DNA of 64,000 bases from Limonium bicolor (Eukaryota > Streptophyta > Magnoliopsida > Caryophyllales > Plumbaginaceae): positions 347,571,636-347,635,635 of the forward strand of contig CM041776.1 in assembly GCA_023374045.1 (NCBI GenBank), in the 5' to 3' direction. The position numbers and the translations under genes are program-made. Position 1 is the first letter of the stretch. The number at the start of each line of letters is the position of its first letter. Of this stretch, positions 1 through 9,584 are shown one piece after another. Under the pieces are notes generated by a model. That model was not told the DNA's origin and searched no databases. It saw only the letters and a program-made list of their open reading frames with translations.

Positions 1-2215
1 ATAGTCATTCACATCCTTTTTCATTCCAGTCCACCAAAAATATCTTTTCATACCTTTATACATCTTTGAAGCTCCGGGGTGAATCGAAGTAGTAGAACAA
101 TGGGATTCACTCAATATGCGCTCCTTCAACTCAGCGCTACTCCTCGGTATACACAATCGGCCATTAAGCCTAATCAGGTCATCATCGTGGAGTCTGAAGT
201 CGTACTTCTGACCCTCGAATGTGCCATCAATAAGCTTCTGTCTAATCTCCATCATGTACTGATCCGTCATCTGAGCACTCCGCACCTCTTCAACCAAGCT
301 AGAATGAGAGACTAGCGAATGGAGAGAGTGTGCTCGGCGACTCAGTGCGTCAGCTACCACATTTGCCTTACCCTCCTTATATTGCAGATTAATGTCGTAG
401 TCATTCAGAAATTCAACCCACCTTCTTTGTCTCATGTTCAACTCCTTCTGAGTGAACAAGTACTTTAAACTCTTGTGGTCAGAATAAATCGTCACACTTA
501 CCCCATACAAGTGATGTCGCCATATCTTCAGTGCGAAGACAATGGCCCCCAATTCTAAGTCGTGGGTAGGGTAGTTCTCTTCATGCTTCTTCAGCTGTCG
601 GGAGGCGTAAGCTACGACCTTCCCGTGTTGCATCAACACACAACCCATACCCCTGCCTGATGCGTCGCAATAGACCTCAAAACCATCTGGACCGTCTGGT
701 AATGTCAGGACCGGTGCAGATGTCAGAGCATCCTTGAGACTCTTAAAAGAACTCTCACAGTCGACTGTCCACTCGAATGGTGCATCCTTTTCAAGGAAGT
801 CATCGGCTTCGAGACACTGGAGAAGTCCTTCACAAACCTCCTATAATAACCTGCCAGACCGAGGAAGCTCCTGATGTCGGTAACTGTCTTCGGCCTAGGC
901 CAGGTGCGCACAGCATCAATCTTTGCCGGATCAACAGCGATCCCGGCCTCAGAAATCACATGACCAAGAAAGGATACTTGGTTCAACCAAAATCACACTT
1001 TGAAAATTTCGCATACAACTGATTCTTCCTCAATGTTTGTAACACACTTCTCAGGTGGCTTTCATGCTCACCTCGATTTCGAGTATACAAGTATATCGTC
1101 GATGAAGACTACCACTGACTTGTCCAACTGATCTTGGAACAAGCGGTTCATTAAGTCCATGAACTTTGCTGGTGCATTTGATAAGCCAAACGGCATAACT
1201 GTGAACTCATAATGCCCATACCTAGTTCTGAATGCTGTCTTTTCGATATCACTGTCACGGATGGCAATCTGGTGGTATCCGGATCGTAGGTCTATCTTGG
1301 AGAATACTGATGCTCCCCTCAACTGATCAAATAGATCGTCGATGCGTGGTAAGGGTAACAAGTTCTTCACAGTAACTGCATTCAGCTCTCGATAGTCAAT
1401 ACACAGGCGGAGGCTACCGTCCTCTTCTTCACGAAGAGGACCGGCGCTCCCCATGGTGAAATGCTAGGGCGGATGAATCCCTTGTCGAGTAGGTCTCTCA
1501 GCTGCTCCTTGAGCTCAGTCATTTTACTGGAGCCATACGATAGGGCGCCTTCGCAATTGGTCCGGTGCCCGGAACCAAATCAATCTCAAACTCACTTCCC
1601 GTGCTGGCGGCATGCCGGCAGTTCCTTAGGAAATACATCAGGAAACTCCGACACTACCGCACTCTGGGCTAAACTCTGGATCTCTCTCTATGTCCTGGAC
1701 ATAGTAGAGGTATACATCACTCCCTCGTTGAATTCACGATACATAGCCATGGCGGTGATGATCTGAGTCGAAGGCTCCCTGGGCCTCTGGCGGTAAGATA
1801 TAGTAACCCAGATGGACTCCGAAGAAGCAGTCGATGCTCGGCACATAGGATTCTGCCCTTGTACCACTCCAACCAGTTCATCCCGACAATCACATCAAAA
1901 CCAGTCCGTCGAACTCTATCAAGTCGATCGGTAACTCTTCACCTTTGATTCGTACAACAGCATCTCGGTGGTAGCGGGTACACCTGATCCGCTCTTTCGA
2001 CGGGAGAGTGACTAGAAAGTCTGGCATCTCATCACCGTCTAACCCCAACCTCTTCGCAAAAGATAGCGAAATAAATGTCTGTGAGGCTCCGGAGTCGAAC
2101 AAGATCGAAGCGTCCACGCTATTGACTGGAAAGGTACCGGTGAGGATTGTGCCGCTCTTGCCGGCTTCTGCTTCATTGCAGACACTCAGTATACCTCCCG
2201 TTCCGAGTGCACAGC
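1..2215 (-). pseudogene. pol: T1 pol: protease, reverse transcriptase, RNase H, integrase N-terminus (frameshifted, truncated)
   Basis: Read on the minus strand. Protease about 2215-1890, with the aspartic motif FDSGAS in ILFDSGASQTFIS. RT about 1600-1030, with [30 protein letters not shown] and the catalytic FIDDILVYS. The RT connection follows ([26 protein letters not shown], 986-870). RNase H spans about 690-330, with YCDASG at its start and [13 protein letters not shown] near 480-420. The integrase zinc region begins about 300, with the HxxxxxH half of HHCC visible before the edge. Frames are broken at several places (near 1535, 1450, 1030 and 800), each by about one base, so this copy is inactive unless the breaks are assembly errors. 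The product would mature Gag-Pol and copy the element's RNA in cytoplasmic particles. The chromovirus assignment rests on the RT motifs. Confidence 0.9.
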
Positions 2216-2397
2216 CTAATTCATTGGCAAACTAATAAGTACTGGGTAACAACACGGTTTATATTCTTTAAACAACTCCACTTTATTCATTAACACACTC
2301 TTTTTACAACATTTGTTGGCTTATACTGTCGCCATAACTAACACTTACAACATCCTTAACATACACTGGTTTATCACATCACATAGTTATACAAGGC
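2216..2397 (-). other. Spacer between the AlkB stop and the protease region of T1
   Basis: AT-rich stretch of about 180 bases without a long ORF. On the minus strand it follows the TAA that ends the AlkB domain (2398-2400) and precedes the protease homology. It contains AT-rich, intron-like sequence and possible CAG acceptors nearer the protease, so it may be an intron or a re-initiation spacer separating gag-AlkB from pol. No single splice pair can be chosen from one copy. Confidence 0.45.
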
Positions 2398-3057
2398 TTA
2401 AAACTGTCTAAAGGTCAAATTCAAACGTCCGGGTTTCAGTGTGTGGCATTGATCACTGCCGACGGTGCGGTATTCAGTTTGATCTTCCTGATGCCATGAT
2501 ACAGCATCCTTGACTGCCCACCCATGATTAACACATCTCCCGATTTCAACACTAGCTTCTTTGCGAGATCAGCACGCTTCTGCTTGCCATACACAAACAC
2601 TGCGGTATCACCAATGGACCAAGACACCACGGGTACTCCCTTACTTAGAGACTCGGGTGACTCGTCCTTATCTTGGTGTAAACCTAACCGTCCACCTTTC
2701 TGGTAGAAGTTCACAATGCATAGATCTGCTTTCACACTTGGAATTGAATTCGTTTCAACTTGTTGAGCAATTCCCACGGCGTGGTTAACGACCGCAAGGA
2801 ACTCCTCAGGTATGCTTGGTACCGTTGCTCCATCTTCAGCTCGCACTTCTTGATATGTCTTGGTGTAAGGGTTCCAGTCCTTACCCATGCACATCATCTT
2901 CAATTGCATTCTTGATCCGTTCGGGTATTCGGGTGTGTAGAAACCTCTGGTTTAGCTCCAAGTTCGTCGCATCGTCTGATGATAGGATTTGTGCTTCCGG
3001 TGTCAGGTATCCATTTAAGAGTACCATACCTGGTTGGATGACCTGACATTGCTCCAT
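2398..3057 (-). pseudogene. AlkB-type 2-oxoglutarate/Fe(II) dioxygenase domain captured in a gypsy retrotransposon
   Basis: About 220 residues on the minus strand. The longest open piece is 2909-2436 (157 aa). It has the AlkB signature: first iron ligands in GRLGLHQDKDES (His78 and Asp80 of that piece, about 2678-2670), the distal ligand in RMLYHGI (His138, about 2498), and SGDVLIMGG between them. The C-terminal 2-oxoglutarate motif GRLNLTFRQF followed by TAA is present one frame over at 2398-2430. The N-terminal part QPGMVLLNGYLTPE begins after an ATG at 3057, and RRCDELGAKPE follows in another frame. So two small frame breaks upstream and one near the end separate an otherwise complete domain. 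It most resembles plant ALKBH-like nuclear proteins rather than flexivirus AlkB (my recognition, not a search). AlkB enzymes oxidatively remove methyl groups from nucleic acids. It sits in the same orientation as gag and pol, after the zinc knuckles. The breaks may be decay or assembly indels. Confidence 0.88.
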
Positions 3058-3361
3058 TGGAAAGTCGGTGATGTTGATGGTGTTTTCTTCATGGTTTGGT
3101 GTGGGTGGGATTGGATAACATATATTGAAGGTTCCTTAAAGTTTAGAGTACTCTAATTAGGTGACTTCCACACTATACTTTAATTATTTACTCACATGGT
3201 TGTTTACTTAAACTCACTAACACACATGCATGGAATGCGGTATGCAAACACTTATTACATTCAGCAGTTTAGGCGGTACCTGGTCTAGAAGAGGGCCCTG
3301 GCGCCTCAGACCGGTCCACCACATTCAGGGCGGCCTTGCTGGACCCCGACCCCTTCCCCTT
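3058..3361 (-). other. Linker between gag zinc-knuckle ORF and AlkB domain of T1, candidate third intron
   Basis: On the minus strand, gag reading frames continue past 3362 as a basic, Gly/Arg/Ser-rich tail and then meet a donor-like CCAG|GTACC at 3280/3279. An AT-rich stretch of about 200 bases follows before the AlkB start near 3057. In element E the equivalent place has a stronger donor, ACCG|GTAAGCC, at 49562/49561, and AT-rich sequence before its AlkB remnant. A spliced gag-AlkB fusion is therefore possible, but I cannot fix the acceptor. Confidence 0.4.
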
Positions 3362-3624
3362 CTAGGACTCTGTGTACCTCTGATCTGGGGGTGGCTGATT
3401 TGCCGTCTTCTGGCCATCGGTGGTCGCAGTGGCCTTACCCTTCCATTGCCCCTTGGGCCTGTAGTTTCTACTGTTCGGGTTCTGCCAGCATTCATAATCG
3501 CGGTGACCCATCTTCTTGCAGTATCGGCACTGCACGTCATTACCCTTGCAGTCCTTGCCGGCGGGGTGGTCTCCGTTACACCACTTGCAGTAATAGTGGC
3601 GCTCCGGTCCAGAGCCCGTGCTAG

Positions 3625-3707
3625 CTGCTATCACAATACACAATCAATACTTGTTTCACAACTTATCAACATACACTTCAACTTATCACACATGATTAGG
3701 TAATTAC
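3625..3707 (-). other. Predicted 83-bp GT-AG intron in T1 gag (between linker and zinc knuckles)
   Basis: Minus strand: exon ends CCACCTAAGG, intron starts GTAATTACC and ends GTGATAGCAG, next exon starts CTAGCACGGGC. The unspliced frame reads into a TGA. Splicing joins PPK to ASTGSGPERHYYC in frame. The intronless gag of element E reads PPRGNKPTRRHYYC at this place, which supports the join. Confidence 0.75.
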
Positions 3708-3963
3708 CCTTAGGTGGGTAAGAACGTAGGGGCTTGGCCGCATACGCATAGGTGAGCTGCAGAGGCTCCTCAGCAGTGGTGGTCTGGGTCTGGCCCTTGC
3801 CCTGTTGCTGTCCTTTCTGGGACTGGGGATATGATTTCTTCTTCTTTCCTCCCCATTGCCCTTGCGTGCCTTGGCCCTCGTTCATAGCCTTGCGCTTGAG
3901 CGCACTCTCCTCATCCCTAAGACGGACGGTGATCTCCACAATTGTAGCGGCATGATAGCATTC

Positions 3964-4058
3964 CTATATTTAGGGTGTCAGTTATGCCCCGCCAAATAAA
4001 TTCACATCACATTAACATATTGTACACACTTATTCACATTACACTGTAGTCCCATTAC
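3964..4058 (-). other. Predicted 95-bp GT-AG intron in T1 gag (after capsid-like region)
   Basis: Minus strand: exon ends ACCACTTTGCAG, intron starts GTAATGGGAC and ends CCTAAATATAG, next exon starts GAATGCTATCATG. The unspliced frame stops soon after the donor. Splicing gives TTLQ joined to ECYHAATIVEITVRLR in frame, continuing into the downstream gag exon. The intron is AT-rich as plant introns are. Element E has a deletion here, so it cannot be compared. Confidence 0.75.
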
Positions 4059-4931
4059 CTGCAAAGTGGTATATCCAGTAGGCCCCATGCCATAGCGTAG
4101 GCGATAGTTCAGTCCGTTGTAAAAACGGTTCACAAGAATCCGGTCTGAGTAACCCAGATCCGGTAGCAGGTGGATAAGTCCGATGAAGGCTGAGTAGTAC
4201 TCATCTACCGTCATCTTATCCCCTTGCCTTAGATTGTCTAACTCCAGGCGCTTGGCCTCTTGCACGTGTATCGGGAAGTATTTGGCTCGCAGCAGAGCCA
4301 TATACTCCCTCCACTGAAAGGTCGGGTCAGCAACTCTGCCCTCCCGTACTAGCTTCCACCAGCTCTGTGCCGAACCCTTCAAGTAATAGGCGGCAAGTCG
4401 AACCTTTACCTCCTCGGGTACTGCTAAGGTCTCGAAAGCGGTCTCCATTTCGGAGATGTACGCCTCCAGCTTACGGGGATCGGTCTCCCCATTAAATGAG
4501 GGTGGCCTCAGATCAGCCAACGCCTTGACCCAGTTGGTCTCTCATGGCGGTGGCGGTGGTGGTGGTTGAACTCCGGGCATTTGCCCCTGCTGAATCGCAG
4601 CTACAAGTAAGGGTACCATCTGGGCTACGGCGGCTGCTACTGCCTCAGCCATAACCTGAGCCGTAGTATTCTCGCCCTGGTCACCCGTATCTCCATTGCC
4701 ACGGCCTCTACCTCTCGGTCGACCTGACATCTGAATTCACATGAATATTCATTAGCAATATGCTTGCACACTTATCGGTCCAACGATTGTAACGTTTTCC
4801 CGACCATAAGGTATTCCCACACTTAGTTAGTGGTTAACCTTTCCATAACTGTTCACTTAGGTAACTGTAGTTAGGTTTCCTAACTCGGTATATCCCTAAG
4901 CTCGGTATTCTAGTCATCAGAGCGATACTTC

Positions 4932-4943
4932 GCTCTGATACCA
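4932..4943 (-). other. Primer binding site of T1 (tRNA-iMet)
   Basis: Minus strand TGGTATCAGAGC, complementary to the 3' end of plant initiator tRNA-Met, lies a few bases inside the LTR end at 4949. The site is half of a hairpin: ATCAGAGCG, a 6-base loop, then CGCTCTGAT. Confidence 0.92.
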
Positions 4944-6307
4944 CTTTTTGTAACACCCCTACTACGCACATAACATTACTTGAGATCGCAGCGGAATTTA
5001 AACAACTAAACAGTAACTAAACGATTGGTGCTACAACGCCGTCAACCACCCACATGGTTAACAAGGCAGAATAAATACAAGTGTACCGGTCTGATGATCA
5101 GACTCCCGAGCATAGAACTAATAACCATATATACATTAACATAATACCGAGTGTTTACATACATCCTTCACTGTAAAACATCACTGTAAAACATCACTGT
5201 AAACCATTCATAACCAAATATATAACGCCACGGGTGCACAGGCGCATCCCGGGCCAACATCCAAAAGTAATCAAAAGTAATCCTGCATCCTAGAATCTAG
5301 AGCCACTTCGCTTCTTCGATTCTCATCCTGCAGTAAAAGAAATATGGAGCCCCCGAGGGGGTCAGCAACCCTTGGCTGGTATGGTTAACGCGCAGCCCAT
5401 CGGCTACCGGGATGCGCGCAAACTAATTGTCATGATGACATGACATTCATTTTAAAACACACAACTTATACATATATATCATAACATGGGTATTGTACAC
5501 AACATCACACTCATCACACAAGAACAATTCCTTTTAGGAAGAGAACCAACACCGTTAGTCCCCATAGAGAGCCTAGAGAATGTTGCCATGCTCATGCTAA
5601 GCTCGTTACCATCCTGTTAGATTGAACGGATAACTTAACACAAGGTGCCTCGGATATAGTGATCCAAGCACACCGAAATAACACATAGTATGCCCCTGTG
5701 GCCCGACGTGAGTCAGTAAAATAGCCTTGGTTAAGCTAAAGGGAAGGTTGGAAACCAAATTGGAAAACAACCATAACATACAAAGAGAATCGAACCGGTT
5801 ATGACATCGACTCCCATACTCACACGCGTGGCCGGAACAGACCGGACTCCTCACTTCCCCCGTTAGCACTTGTTAGCAGTTCATCATTGAACTCAATACA
5901 CAATTCACAATAATAGGTCAAGTCTTGTTAGACACACACAAGGGAAGAGAGAGTCATACTTAACAACATAACAATATTTAACAACTGTAAACTCTTTACA
6001 TGGTTTAATCTTACAAAGTCATAAACACACAGAAAAACAATCAACACACAAGCCGGTGTAAACCGGTAGGCAACAGACTGCAAGAAAACCATACCTTGGT
6101 CCTTGCCTCGATTGATTCCCTCCGTAGGTCACTCCTATACATGGTTAATAACGTCGGTTAATTATTTATTTAACTTCAAACTTACTAAGTATTTAACATG
6201 ATTGTATGACATGTTTTTAATGTCTAACTTACCCTAGGTTACCTTCATTATACCCCCTAGGGTTAACTACATAAGTCACATTCTTTTCTGTTTTTTTTTA
6301 CAAGTTT

Positions 6308-6645
6308 AGGTCCGACCGACCTTACCGACCTAACTTACCCAAGTTCGGTCGATTCCAGAACACATTTCCGTCAAAATTTTCTACTCCGACCGACCTTGTA
6401 AGTTCGGTCGCATGTTCGGTCCATTCCCGAGAGTTTCTTCCCTTTGAAAATTCAGCCCGACCGAACTTGTCAAGTCCGGTCCCATGTCTGGTCGATTCCA
6501 GAAACTTAATCCGTACAAAATACAAGCCCGACCGACCTTGCAAGTCCGGTCCCCAAGGTCGGTCCATTCCAGAAGCCAATTCTCGCAGGGTAACCTGGGC
6601 TCGACCGAACTTGCAAGTTCGGTCGCAAGTTCGGTCTGCCCCAGA
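6308..6645. repeat. Palindromic tandem array in T1 LTR (about 5 units, about 70-75 bp)
   Basis: Units centre on CGACCGACCTTG / CAAGTTCGGTCG-type arms, several able to fold into hairpins, separated by spacers containing GATTCCAGAA. Arms vary between units while remaining complementary. Confidence 0.8.
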
Positions 6646-8468
6646 CCCTTGTTTTCCTTTTCTCATTCAACTCCAAACTTTCCCCCATATATCCTAGTAC
6701 ACCCTAACCTCATTTGGGCACTTCAAACACACCTTAAGACACCCCTAAACACTCATAAAACTCATTTTCTAATTCCTTAAGCCTTTACTCATTTCTTCCC
6801 AAAATTCCTAACACTTATGCTATTTCCTCCTTAGTTTTTCAAGTGGTGTTTCATACCTATGATAACTACTATCCCAAAATGATTTCTCCTCCTTTTAACA
6901 TCATCTCCCAAGCATCATTTCTTACCACTTAGATCCTAGTTGATGTCTAAGTCCCTTTGTTCACCTAGAACACCTTAAGACATTATTTCTCCTCTTGTAA
7001 AATACCTAAGCATTTCCAACATTTCTAGTTCACCAAACCTTATATAAACACTTAGAACTTCTTGCTTCTTACCTAAATTTTGACATGGATTCTCCTAGAA
7101 CATTACTAAGCCAAAACACTTGTTTTCTCCATCAAGTACACAAGAACACCTTAATTCACCAAGAACACTCTCACACACAAAGTTTCACCAAATTTACACT
7201 ACATCACAATATAGTGCATAATTTAAATTGCATGACACTATGCCCTTAAAATGCATGGCTCTTAGGCCCTTAAAGTGCATAATCCTTAAACACTGAATTT
7301 CCACAATATATATGCCTTTGACCTGCAAATACATACAAGAAGACATATGTTCTTTTACTAGTCTCCTTGAGATCATTTCACTAGGTCATTTACCATTTGC
7401 TCTTTAGGTAGTTTTAACAAGCATTATAAGCTCATTTCTCCTACGGCATTAAACTACATTAGGTTAGTACATTTACCTCTTTTCCACACAAACTCCTTTC
7501 TTGTTTAAAATCGGCTAGGTACTTGGTTCCTTGTCAACTACTAAACAATATACAAGCATTGAAATGAGTATACAAGCTCCAAGCTTAAACTCATTGTAAA
7601 CCCTAGTTTTTACATTATTTCAAAAACATTAATGTAGTTGTTTTACCTTGGTCTTTGAAGAGAGTTTTAATATCTATGAAGAGAGGACTCCACCTAGTCC
7701 TTGAAAGGTTGGAATGAAGCTAAAACAAGGCCATATAAAGAGCACCCTCAATAGGTATTTTCGGTCAACAACAAAACATGGAGGAAATGAAGTTTTTATT
7801 TGAGATTCCTTACCTAGAAGCAAATGAGAGTAATAATATGTAGAAATACAAGCTCAAGCTCCTTCAATGGTGGAACTCCATGGAACCGAAATGGTGGTCT
7901 TGAAGTTTTGAGAAGATAGGAATGAAGAGCTTGATGAGACTAAGAGAATGGTGGTGTTTGTTTTTGATTTGGTTAAGTGGGCTAGATTTTACAAGAGATC
8001 AAAGAAGAGGTTTAATGGTGGTGGTGTGATATTACCGTGGAAGAGAATGAAGAAGAGAGGTTGAAGAGAGCATGGAACCGTGTGAATGCAAGGAAGAAAG
8101 GAGAAATGAAAGTGAACTTACTTTTGAAGATATTTGTAGTTATAAAGTAAAAAGTAGTTAATTAGTTTTCTTTATTTACTTAATATGTTAACAAGATAGT
8201 GGTGAGTCACCACACTTAAGAAAACCGGCCCCCGTTAATACTTAGGGGTATTATAGTCTTTATTTGTCAATTTAATTACTTATACAAACTTATGTTACAA
8301 ACTAGCTTATTAAAATCACTATTCATAAAAACAAGGCACTTAGAAGTGAAATTTTTGATTTCCCATTGATATAGACCTCCAAATGTGATACTATATAATA
8401 CACATATTAATTAAAGAGTAATGATGGACATTTAGCCATTCAAAACTCATTTACAAGACAATTTTTCG

Positions 8469-8502
8469 AAAATGTGCTTTAAGACTCCTTAAAGCACATT
8501 TT
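8469..8502. promoter_or_regulatory. Perfect 15-bp palindrome in U3 of T1 LTR
   Basis: AAAATGTGCTTTAAG, loop ACTC, then the exact reverse complement. It lies about 240 bp inside the LTR 5' end. The same element is found at the equivalent place in the LTRs of C and D, and a diverged form in B. Function unknown. Confidence 0.7.
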
Positions 8503-8739
8503 GTGTTTTAACTTGTTTTCAAGCTTGGTTTTCTTTGCTAATTGATTTAATATATTCATTAGTACATAAATAAGGTCTTGGTAAGTTCATTAGGTCTTAA
8601 CCAAGCTTATCCCAAGCTTAGAGCACATTTTGTGTTTTCTTTTGTTTAAATTTGTTTACTAATGTTTCTAAGACTCTTTTTAGTCTTAATATACCATATT
8701 TAGGTGTTTAAACAATATACTAAGGTTTGGGGTATTTCA

Positions 8740-9584
8740 ATGCCAAAGACGGGAAATTATACTTGTTTATAATTCTCGTTGTTTCACCTTGTTGCTCAGT
8801 GGTTATGCTTTGTAATTATGTGTGGTATGTTGTTTGATTTGTTTGAACGAGCCATTGTGCTCATATTGTGTTGTGAAGTGGTTGAATCGAGTCCCTATAC
8901 TCATGTGTGGATTATGGTGGATTGTTTGGTCGAGTGAGTCGCCGTACTCAATTATGAACTATCAAGTGTTTGTTGGAATGGAGTCTCTGTACTCGTATAA
9001 GCGTTGTAAAGCTTTCAGTGATTTATTACGATGCGATGTGTGAAGCCGGGGGCTTGTTTGCTATTTGAGTTTACTGCAATATATATTGTTGCTTTATAGT
9101 TTTAACATTAAACTACTTGCATGGAAATGAACTGCATGCTCTCGACCAATTAACTGAGGGTCCGAGGGGGCATGACAGTCATGTAGTAACATACTCAGCA
9201 GGGGCTGATTCCATACCACAAAAAACCATTTTTGCAGGTATGCAGCTTCCGGTGTCGACAAAGAGAGGGACGCGCTGGGTAGTTTAATTACAGTTGTTTT
9301 AATATGCATTGTTGCATTTTGTTACGAAATTAGAAACATGTATAGGATTGGGATACTTAGAACGCTCACTGTGAATGTATTTTATATTGGTTTGGGAAGG
9401 TTAGAGCTATCTCTTGTTGTCACTGTGGGAAATTGTTTCGTATTTATGAATATAACAGTAAGCACGTTATTACTCGTATGGGCGAGTGAAAACGGTGACA
9501 CCAGTAGTTTAATTGTTGAGATTACCGCTGCGATTGCAGTGTTAAGTAAGATGATTAGGAGCCAGTTAGAGTAGGGGTGTTACA
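8740..9584 (+). repeat. Element B 5' LTR, 3' portion
   Basis: Ends GGGGTGTTACA immediately before the primer site. It contains a diverged copy of the U5 double-hairpin block (9170-9205) followed by a run ending TTTTTGCAG|GTATGC at about 9238, the acceptor-like site shared by the LTR families. The LTR 5' part lies beyond T1, outside the window. Confidence 0.85.

Larger units (their letters stand above)
3362..4730 (-). pseudogene. gag: T1 gag with capsid-like region, two zinc knuckles and two internal introns
   Basis: Start MSGRPRGRGRGNGDTG at 4730, giving a basic, then Ala-rich, then poly-Pro N-terminus. One TGA at 4542-4544 interrupts the frame where element E encodes Arg (E: PQPRETNW). The capsid-like retrotrans_gag region follows (PPSFNGETDP, YLKGSAQSWW, FPIHVQEAKR, 4520-4060). 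The frame then runs into introns 4058-3964 and 3707-3625; skipping both joins the exons in frame. Two CCHC-type knuckles lie at about 3595-3500: CKWCNGDHPAGKDC, a variant, and CRYCKKMGHRDYEC, canonical. A Gly/Arg-rich tail ends near 3362. The product would be the nucleocapsid/capsid precursor that packages element RNA. It is defective here because of the nonsense codon, unless that is a sequencing error. Confidence 0.85.
1..8739 (-). mobile_element. Element T1: Tekay/Del-like Ty3/gypsy chromovirus carrying an AlkB domain, truncated by window edge
   Basis: On the minus strand the order is 5' LTR (4949-8739), tRNA-iMet primer site (4932-4943), gag (3362-4730), AlkB-type dioxygenase domain (2398-3057), protease, RT, RNase H and the integrase start, which runs off the window at base 1. 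The RT sequence and the long LTR with iMet primer site match the Tekay/Del chromovirus lineage. The 3' half of integrase, the polypurine tract and the 3' LTR are outside the window. The right boundary is sharp: LTR end at 8739 followed by the LTR of element B (flank atgcc), so T1 inserted into B. Several frameshifts and at least one gag nonsense codon make this copy defective as read. Confidence 0.9.
4949..8739 (-). repeat. 5' LTR of T1 (3.79 kb)
   Basis: Reads TGAAATACCCC...GGGGTGTTACA on the minus strand, bounded by the primer site at one end and element B at the other. It contains, from U3 to U5: a 15-bp palindrome (8469-8502), GGTGAGTCACC next to an ACCGGCC block (8201-8230), a GC-rich hairpin array (6308-6645), a motif block shared with element C (5690-5830), and a double hairpin plus pyrimidine-CAG block (5328-5395). 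No protein-coding ORF of note. Confidence 0.92.

Noticed and set aside
2436..2909. Possibility that the AlkB ORF is a nested host gene or processed pseudogene
   Set aside because: Same strand and relative place in two diverged elements, no flanking target duplication or poly(A) tract seen; inheritance within the element is simpler.
3230..3703. 157-aa ORF on the plus strand
   Set aside because: Antisense shadow of the gag zinc-knuckle region and its intron; hydrophobic by chance, no conserved counterpart in E.
4920..4945. tRNA-like sequence (GCTCTGATACCA)
   Set aside because: Only the 3' acceptor part is present; this is the primer binding site, not a tRNA gene.
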